This document shows positions 56,736 to 64,000 of a stretch of DNA of 64,000 nt, one piece after another (the first letter of the stretch is position 1; every line of letters starts with the position of its first letter). The position numbers were made by a program, and so were the translations under genes. Source of the DNA: Notospermus geniculatus (Eukaryota; Nemertea; Pilidiophora; Heteronemertea; Lineidae); contig NMRB01000405.1 of the NCBI GenBank assembly GCA_002633025.1, positions 210,412-274,411 on the forward strand. The letters run 5' to 3'. The notes under the pieces are model-generated. The model searched no databases. It was not told the DNA's origin and saw only the letters and a program-made list of their open reading frames with translations.

Positions 56736-57839
56736 CAGAGCGTAGTATTCATTTACTTAGATAAATTTAGTTCCAAAAATCACCAAGAGATGGCAGCACT
56801 GTTGATGTTTAGTTCCAGCATTCACCAAGAGATGGCAGCACTGTTGATGTTTAGTTCTTAAAGTAACCAACAGATGGCAGCACTGATGATGTTTAGTTCC
56901 AACATTCACTAAGAGATGGCGCTGTAGTAATGAGGTAAAAAATGGTGGGAAATTTGAATTTTGGGGTCAAACAAAAACTGCCAAAAAATGGTACTTGCAA
57001 ACTTCGGACGCCAAAACTTTTATGTGCAATCAACTCAGCATCAAATTCTGAGCAAAAAAGGTTTTGACGATTATTTTCTCCCAGGGGGGGAATTTTCACT
57101 AAGGGAGAAATAGTCAAAGTATGAGAGTATATTTTTTATGGCATCTTTTTTTTATTTTTTTATAGCATTTTATAAGATGGCCTGCAGGTGTCACTGATTT
57201 CAGGTGGTTTTATTATTATGAAGAAACTGTTCAAGACCAAAACCAGTCAAGCTTTAGTATCTGGGAACATAGGGGAAAGTGAAAGAATCCATGCTACTGC
57301 AGGCCTATATCTGAAAGTCCATGTTTTTAATGCGAATTTCAAGTGAGCTATGCAGCACTAAACTCGGATATGCGCGTAACTGAAATCTGCAAGTCCATGT
57401 TTTTAATGTGAATTTCAAGTGAGTTGTGCAGCACTTAACTCGGATAAGCGCGTGACTGAAATCTTCCTCTTCTATCTGGATCCTTCCATTTCCCTATTAC
57501 TCCTGTACAACACAATTGTCGTATTAAAGTCGTCAAGGGTTTAATTATTTTTTCGGTGTGGAAGTACTGTACTTCCTTGCTTTACATCCAGATAAGTATT
57601 GTTTACGTTCACTAGGAATAAGGAATTTCGTGAGTGTAATCTTCTGCGAGAAGATGAATTGCATGTGTCTGTATCAGGAATTCGTTAATTGAAAAACACC
57701 GTGTGTTAGAACATTTGGCTTCTGCATCTTTGCGGTTGCAATCTGTGGTGAGTATAATACGTCTTTTCTGATTGGCTGTTGAGATTTCTTCAGAGTCCCA
57801 CTACCGTAACTTGACAAGTTGACCTGAAAACAGTTAAAA

Positions 57840-58015
57840 ATAATGTTAATATATGGTTAGGGAGACCAGGAATATTAATATATGGCTAGGGAGACCATTA
57901 CAACCATACGAATATTAATATATGGCTAGGGAGAACATGACCATTGGAATATTAATAGGCCTATAGCCTATGGCTAGGGAGACCATGACCACTGCAATAT
58001 TAAAAATTAATAGAT
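57840..58015 (+). repeat. about 55-bp tandem repeat, 3-4 copies
   Basis: 'aatattaatatatggctagg' plus 'gagaccat' repeated. No gene at 57508-58890. Confidence 0.7.
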
Positions 58016-58429
58016 AGGTTCTCATCACCTCCCGCCCCAATTTTTGCCCCATCCCAATTTTTTAAAATATTTTATATTTCTTCCAAAAGTGTATTTTTGT
58101 CCATTTTTGATCATCTGCTTTCACAAGGATCATCAATATTGATTGTGTGTGCCACTTGTGAACAGCAGGCAGTACTAATAGTTGCTTCCTGTTTCTCCAT
58201 GCATGCAGCCTCCAGTCAGGTTTTGCAGGCAGGCCTTGGCCCAGCCATGGAAGCATGTGGAAACTGTTGTAATTCATGGATAAAAAAATATAAAATATAA
58301 ATTCGCCTCCCTGCCAAATTTTGGAAATCCTAGTGATGAGAATGTATTTATTAATTTTATATGGTGTAATATGGGTAGACTTCCCCATTCCCAGTTACCA
58401 TGGAAAAAGAACCACACGGCTTTGTGTTC

Positions 58430-58740
58430 AATTAATTTTTTCCCCGATTCCCATTCCCATTTCAAGGGAATTGTTTATTGACTTGCCCATTTCCACCTCC
58501 CATGCTAAAACAAGTAGGCCTACATGACTTGGTGTTGAATTAATTTTTTCCCTAGGCCTATTCCCATTTGTTCCCATTTGAAGGGAATTTTTTCTTGACT
58601 TCCCCATTCCCACCTCCCATGCAAAAACGCCCACGCGTCGTTGTGTTGAATTCAACCCTGTTCCCATTTCCCATTTCATGTATTTAAACACGGAACTGAT
58701 GCTTGCATTCCCCATTCCCAGTTCCCATCTACTACGTCCC
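58430..58740 (+). repeat. degenerate direct repeats 'cccattcccac..tcccatg'
   Basis: Three imperfect units of about 110 bp, each with 'gtgttgaattaattttttcc' and 'ttcccattt.aagggaatt'. Non-coding. Confidence 0.55.
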
Positions 58741-58889
58741 GCTGGCCCTTTTTGTGTTATGAACGAAGAACTGATTCGAAAATGCATTCTTATTTTCGTG
58801 GCAGCTACATGACTGATATACCTATATCAATTCCCACATTTCTGGCAATTATACTACACTTGACCCGTAGTAGCAGTGATGTCTGGCAG

Positions 58890-59345
58890 TCCGGGGTGGT
58901 AAGTGAGGACTAAGGGGATCCTGCGGGTTTTAGAGGACCGCTGGTTGTCCTGGACCCCACTCCCGTTGTCACCCTGGTTAGCATGGCGACCCCCAGAATC
59001 AGCTCTGTCTGTACCCCCATCCTGGGTACCGGTATTTGTTTCCGTCGTCGTAGGAGGGTGGGCCCCGTGGTGGTCATAACGTTCGATCGCCTTTCCACCT
59101 CCTTTGCAACCTTCCGTCCGTTATGGCCCCTGTCTGCGAGAAACCCTACCAAGTTCTGTAGGTGTTTCAGGGCTGCTGGCCGTTCTGAGCAGATGGACAC
59201 GGGGGGCTTGGGAAAAGGGGATGGAACGCTTAACATGGCCAGGGTGACACGAAGCTAGGTGGAGGTATTGGTGAGTGTCCGTGGGTTTTACATAGAGGTC
59301 AGTAACAATCCTTGAGTCACGGAGTTTTGATAGTATTTCAGACAG
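58890..59345 (-). pseudogene. Penelope-like retroelement RT fragment
   Basis: Minus strand: IVTDLYVKPTDTHQYLHLAS then CHPGHVKRSIPFSQA (59180-59320). After a frame change comes an HLQNLVGFLADRGHNGRKV stretch (59100-59160). This is the conserved region just downstream of the RT core in Penelope-like elements, before the GIY-YIG endonuclease, which is not present. Frameshifted, dead. It abuts the foldback element that begins at about 59325. Confidence 0.7.
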
Positions 59346-60163
59346 AATGGAAGTTTCTGACGATTTTGGTCCTAGTTTCATCATAATCTGTTGAGTGGTT
59401 GCTAATATTTTTGAGATTATCCAATTTTTGATAATTTGATATCTTCATGATTTTTTGCAAAATTCTTCCCTCAGTAGATAGAGCAGACCTCAAATCATAA
59501 AATTATGAAATTTTGGAAGATTCGCATAAACTGGTTAGAATTTACGCATATTTTTCAAAATATCAACATGATATTACAATATTTCTTCCCAGTTAAGCCC
59601 CAGAAGTTTCAAAATAAGGTAAACCTAATGGTATGAAAATCTCTTGAAAAAACGCGAAAATCTCAAATTATCAAAATTTTGATAATCTCAAATGTCTCAT
59701 CAACCACTCGACAGATTTTGATGAAACTTAGAAACATCTATTCTGTCAGAACTACTCTAAAAATGAAGATCCCCATCTTTTGAAGATGGGGATTTGGCCT
59801 AGTGGTTTAAGGCGTGCTGCCCCTTAGTGCTGGCGATTGATGCCTTATGCGAGGGTTGGTGGGTTCGATTCTGGTAGGAAGCAATGTCTTTCACCTTAGA
59901 AACTCGATTTCTATTTCATATACTCTAAAAATGAAAATATAATTACAAAATAAAAGATGTTGATTTTTCAAGTTATTTTCTGATAAGCCTAATTATAAGC
60001 ATAAGCATAATTACATAATTTTGATATTTCGGAATTTCCAAATTTTTGATGCAGAAATATGACCAACAGGTTCGCCTTTAATATACAACAAACCGTGTCA
60101 AAATTAGTTCGGTAATATTTAAAATATTCAAGATATCAAGTGTAGATAAACATCTGTCAATGC
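59325..60163. mobile_element. Tc1/mariner foldback family member, inverted, split by a SINE
   Basis: Ends at the right in 'ctgtcaatgcctgta', the inverse of the 29784 start. Internal blocks match 29784-30345. It contains the SINE at 59768-59920. Confidence 0.65.
59768..59920 (+). repeat. SINE copy 3, 15-bp TSD
   Basis: TACTCTAAAAATGAA occurs exactly at 59753-59767 and 59921-59935. Carries 'ggcctagtggtttaaggcg' and 'ggttcgattc' boxes. Shorter at its 5' side than copies 1 and 2. Confidence 0.9.
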
Positions 60164-60169
60164 CTGTAC

Positions 60170-61370
60170 ATCCTCGTCCTTCTTATGGACAGCAACATCT
60201 GTCGAGGCAATGTGGTCAGATAAACACCATCGTGGCGAATGATCAACAACTCTACAAGATTGTCGTGAACATCAAATGGGCCAACTGTGGTACGTTAAGC
60301 GATTTCATCCCACGCCTCGGAGGTATGCATCTGCTCGGAGTTTCGTTGACTCCATTGGATCGCTTATGGCGGACAGCGGGCTAGATGAGATCCTTCAATC
60401 GAGCTTCGGAGGAGTTGCACACATGCTAACGGGCAAGAAGTTTTCACAAAACGTGTGAGCTCTCCGTCTTCTTACCGAGGAATTACTCCATAGATCCTGC
60501 AGACCATCCCATCGATTTGGTCAACGTGGCAAATGGTAGGATCGCACCAGAGTAACAATGAACGTCCACAATGCGGTCACGATTGGAACATCGCATATGG
60601 AGACATTTGAACATAGCTGGCCCGCAGGTTTTCATGGAGCCGTCAACAAAAAGGTCGTGACAATGGATGTCACCAGGAAATCCGTGTGTATCGGAGATAG
60701 AGATATTTGCGACACGAATTTCATCTACGCTCGGGTACTAGGGCTGCAGACAACTCGAAAAATTGACATTGCCACTGTCATGAGGTATGAACTGGCTCCA
60801 CTACCAACGTCTATATTTGGGGACAATGGCAGCATTCGAAAGTCTAAATCATCACTTAAAAAGAAATTGGAGGTCATGAAATTAACTCATGCGGACCAGT
60901 TGGACGCAACTCTACTCGACGAATGTGCAGTTCTCTGGGCGATTCACTGGCCGTCCACAGGCATAGTGCGGGACATCATCGATGGGTTCGTCAAATACGT
61001 GAGGAAACGACTGGCAAGGTCTGATGTGTACCTGATCTTCGATCGCTACTACGATTACAGTACAAAGAGCGCCACGCGAGAAGGTCGAACAGGAACAAAT
61101 GCCACCCGCCGACATCTACTGTCCGTGACAAGCCCCCTTCCACCGCAAAAGGTTTTCCTTATCGTGACGGAGAATAAGATCCAGCATATCGACCTGATAT
61201 GTGAGCAGTTGCGGACCTCCGACCATGGTGATACCCCCAACACGCTACTGATTACAAGCAAGGAACCCGTACCAACGGAAATCAAGAATGGTTCTCTGGA
61301 AGTGCGAGAGGATTTGCGGACCACGCACGAAGAGACTGACGTCATATTATTATGATTGTTTATTCATACT
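60170..61370 (+). pseudogene. conserved invertebrate family with PIN-like acidic motif, degenerate
   Basis: The main ATG frame is 60558-61355 (265 residues: VNKKVVTMDVTRKSVCIGDR, DVYLIFDRYYDYSTKSATRE, VFLIVTENKIQHIDL, RTTHEETDVILL). The last segment, a Thr-His-Glu-Glu-Thr-Asp between beta-strand-like stretches, is reminiscent of PIN/FEN nuclease active sites. Upstream, in other frames, lie PRLGGMHLLG and ADSGLDEILQSSFGGVAHML plus TGKKFSQN, which I recognise as a conserved block of large uncharacterised proteins abundant in marine invertebrates. Frames change at least twice and no introns are evident. A decayed, perhaps retrotransposed, copy. The nuclease idea is an inference. Confidence 0.5.
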
Positions 61371-61664
61371 CAAGGTATACAGATTTGGATGTGCAGGGCG
61401 CAGAGTGCAAGTGCAAGTTAACACTCAGATTAAACGGTTACACAACTCTATCACTACCGAGCATCAATAGACGCACAGATAATCAATTATCTCAGTTACT
61501 TCCTGCCAGTCAGCACCAGCACCCTAAAATGTACAAAATCAGAAATGAGTTGACTCCTTCGCAACGTTGGTAAATCCACGTCATTTCCAAAGCCCCTTCT
61601 AACTTCGATGTGGCGCAAGCTTTTGGCAGCGAAGAGGAGCCACCGTTTTCAAGTACTTTGACAC

Positions 61665-62930
61665 TTAGTTTAACGTACTGGTTTTCACTTTTTTCAAGGA
61701 TTCAAAGAACTTCAAAGTCCAACATTCCATTTGACTCTGTATACTCTCCTCACCTACGATAAGGTTTACGAGATCATTGTGCGTTCTATAGGGAATATTT
61801 ACAACTTTTCGCACACACTTTCTCCAAGCAGTATAGAACTTTTCCACACTCACTTTGGACAGATTCATCATCTGGGAGCCATAAAGAGGCATACAAGATC
61901 TTTGAAACAAAAAATATTTAACATGCGTGGTCGCATGACCAAACTGTGACAACAGACTATTCGTCTTTTGATAAAGCTCATTGACACATTTTTCTATTCG
62001 AATCCGTTCCGCATCAGGACCAAGAGGTATACCAAGATGCACTTCGCACCTACTTGCCGTCAGGGTAACTCCATCTACAACAAGCTCTATATTTCTCTCG
62101 ACTCCACCACCAAATACCAAAAATGTACTCTTCTGGGCGTTGAACGATATCCTGAATTCTACAGAGAAACCCTTTGCCGTTTTTATCATATGCCTCAAAG
62201 ATAAAATAGAAGGAGCTAATAGGATTACGTCATCGGCGTAAGCTAAAGCCCCGACAAAAACATTCCCTATGTGACACCCTAATCTGTTGTTTTTTAATAT
62301 CTTCTAAAGCTCATCGATGTAGACATTGAAAAGTATTGGCGATAACACGCCGCCCTGTTTAACACCATTGGAGACAGAGAAGTTACCAGTGATAAAACCA
62401 CTCCATTTAACCCTTACAAGCTGAGAGGTATATCGGGTAGGCATAAAAAAATGGGCCGTACTTTGACACTCGATATCTCCGAAACCCTCTTACGTCAGCT
62501 TCTAAAAATTTACACACTCAAAGGCCATCATATCCTACGTATACAGACCAAATTTCAATTTCATCCTTTAAGATTTCTGTTCATGGGACCAAAATCAAAA
62601 TAAAGAGTGGTTGGATCATGAAATTTTTCTAACTGTTCCCCGTGGTTACGACACATGACATCCTGACATAGGAGGGCATCCATTGGCGGGTCAAGTAAGT
62701 CAAGCTTCCGATCAAGTTCTAATTTGTAACTCAAGATATGTTCGGGAGACGCCCGCTCCCAAGAGATCTCATTTATCTGAACTCGCTCAGAGCTGGTATT
62801 ATCGCTGTTCACAGGCACATCTAAACACATTTCAAGAACCGAGTGACCAGTCAACCAAATGGCTAAGATAGTGAACTCGGGAGCGACAGGTTTCAACATC
62901 GTATGCGACGATACTGACTTACTTGTGCTT
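61665..62930 (-). pseudogene. third LINE remnant (endonuclease C-terminus and RT)
   Basis: Minus strand, 62899-62561: WERASPEHILSYKLELDRKL and CQDVMCRNHGEQLEKFHD, typical of the linker after the apurinic-type endonuclease. Then 62420-61665: GNFSVSNGVKQGGVLSPILF, a LAYADDVILLAPS catalytic box (YADD), FNAQKSTFLVFGG and a Trp/Arg-rich tail. A stop (TAG) follows the ELF-like region near 62310 and the palm N-terminal half is missing, so an internal deletion removed part of the RT. Inactive. Confidence 0.75.
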
Positions 62931-62939
62931 GTTCACTTT

Positions 62940-64000
62940 TACGCAAAACCCGTATACCAAGTATGAAGCAGAAAAAGTCTGCAGCAACAGTTTATTTCAG
63001 AGTACAAGCTGAAAAGTGGAAATTGTTGACCAAAGAACAGTTGACCAAAGAACAGCTGTTCAAAAAGATCAACAACAGTGGAAATACAGTGAAGTCCGAG
63101 TCAGACATGAAGAAAACGGGAAACAAGCCAATCAAATTGGCCGACTGCGAGTGTGAATATTCCTGGATTTGCTGGATCCGGAATCAAACCAATCTTTCAG
63201 CCGAGTACTCCACTGTCACATAAAATTGGGTAATGAGTGGTACCATGATGAAACTTGGTCTCACCATTATCATCGTATAAAGGTTTGGTTGGATTCTAAT
63301 CAGTAATATTGAAATGCCCCTAGGGGTGCCGGAGAACAATGAGGTTGCTATGCTGTTGCCGGGATTACATAATAGAGTGATGGGTGGTATCAAAGGTACC
63401 TGAGCCCCACCACTGTTATCATACACGATTTGGTTGAAATCTGTGCAGTAATAGCTCGAAATGATCCCAGCCATAAAGCAGAACAACTTATTTATTCTGT
63501 CGGTTTCCGTTAGGAAAATGTTCTGTCATCCATTTCACATTTTCTTCTTTCAAAAGGAATTCCCCGCGGTAAGCAGGTGATGCATCCAGTCGAGGCCAGT
63601 ACGCCTTCCTCTTTCTACCCAACTGCATGAAAGCAGCCATATGCTCAGAATGTATTTACACGTCTCATCAAGTTGACAGTCAAGGTAGGTCTGGAGCTAC
63701 CTTGAAGTTCTGAAGCAAATGATTGGGCAGTTGGAGCAATTGCTCAGTATTATGCACTTGTATTCTAGCATTTGCTGGAAAGGAAGGAGTAAATAGTAAT
63801 TCCTTTTTCTAATGGCAATTGTTTTTAGCAAAAGCATTTACTTTGGGTTTTATGCATACCAATGAAAGTAATTGCTTGAATTTTCAAGTAAAACCCAATG
63901 CTTTTTATGCATGCAGACCAATGCTGGATGAGCTCAACCCAATGCTTATCAACAACTAGCTTTCGGAAAGTCAGCTTCTCAACGTCCTACTGCACGGGTT
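62940..64000. other. repeat-like intergenic sequence, no gene recognised
   Basis: Two copies of a 'ggt(a/t)ccatgatgaaactt/ggtatcaaaggtacctgagc' type block lie at about 63230-63300 and 63390-63450. Near 63830-63910 is an inverted pair around 'caagtaaaacccaatgctttt'. Short open frames show no known motif. Confidence 0.4.

Larger units (their letters stand above)
51322..57501. mobile_element. 6.18-kb palindromic Polinton-like element, 6-bp TSD
   Basis: Left end AGTAATAGGGAAATGG; right end is its inverse (..CCCTATTACT). CCTGTA flanks both sides exactly (51316-51321 and 57502-57507). A 6-bp TSD and AG-starting long TIRs are the known insertion signature of Polintons/Mavericks. The arms are homologous from the tips inward for about 1.2 kb (to 52542 on the left and 56394 on the right). 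After a 1.7-kb segment present only on the left, they are homologous again down to a hairpin centre (55274-55396). Content: ATPase (left arm complete to the C-terminus, right arm truncated), two TM/zinc-finger ORFs, and a long repeat array. Polymerase B, integrase and capsid genes of full Polintons are absent, so it is a rearranged, non-autonomous derivative. Confidence 0.8.

Overview
The window looks like nuclear DNA of a marine invertebrate, most compatible with an echinoderm or hemichordate-like deuterostome. It is AT-rich, has very frequent TAGGCCTA and TACATGTA words, intron-containing genes with GT..AG junctions, lineage-type intronless class A GPCRs and a dense mixture of DNA transposons, foldback MITEs, LINEs, a BEL/Pao remnant, Penelope and SINEs. 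The exact phylum is an inference; amphioxus or a mollusc is not excluded. It is draft assembly, with one 811-bp N run (33573-34383) and single Ns in C-homopolymers.

Layout. 0.8-14.2 kb (+): the 3' part of a single-pass receptor gene. Six phase-compatible exons encode about 2.5 fibronectin-III-like domains, a TM helix and a short cytoplasmic stretch, followed by a last exon whose tail is broken over several frames. Its introns are packed with MITEs and foldback elements, including an 889-bp hAT-like element with a perfect 8-bp TSD. 14-20.9 kb: intergenic MITEs and short tandem repeats. 21.2-22.2 kb (+) and 26.0-27.0 kb (-): two divergent orphan GPCR genes. Between them lie remnants of a Harbinger transposon and a LINE 3' end that is an almost perfect foldback flanked by a 16-bp TSD. 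27-31 kb: large foldback elements.

31.2-38 kb is a retroelement region: a LINE with two internal tandem duplications (+), a BEL/Pao RT remnant (-) and a second LINE (-) with a hammerhead-like 3' motif. 38-43.2 kb holds four TIR or foldback elements. 43.6-49.4 kb (-) holds a degenerate multi-exon gene for a DUF3987-type primase/helicase-like ATPase. It is interrupted by a CCACAAGCG-ended composite repeat and contains a Merlin (ISXO2-like) transposase gene.

51322-57501 is the most unusual object. It is a 6.18-kb, nearly palindromic element bounded by a perfect 6-bp TSD (CCTGTA) and AG...CT termini, the insertion signature of Polintons. It carries a packaging-type P-loop ATPase (complete C-terminus in the left arm, truncated inverted copy in the right arm), two small convergent TM plus zinc-finger ORFs, and a long array of CTTCAAACCTG repeats folded around a hairpin centre. 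58-64 kb: a Penelope fragment, a foldback element split by a SINE with a 15-bp TSD, a degenerate gene of a conserved invertebrate family ending in a PIN-like acidic motif, and a broken LINE.

The recognisable host functions are cell-surface signalling (the FN3 receptor and two GPCRs). Most of the rest is mobile DNA whose nesting order can be read from target-site duplications and from one empty site.
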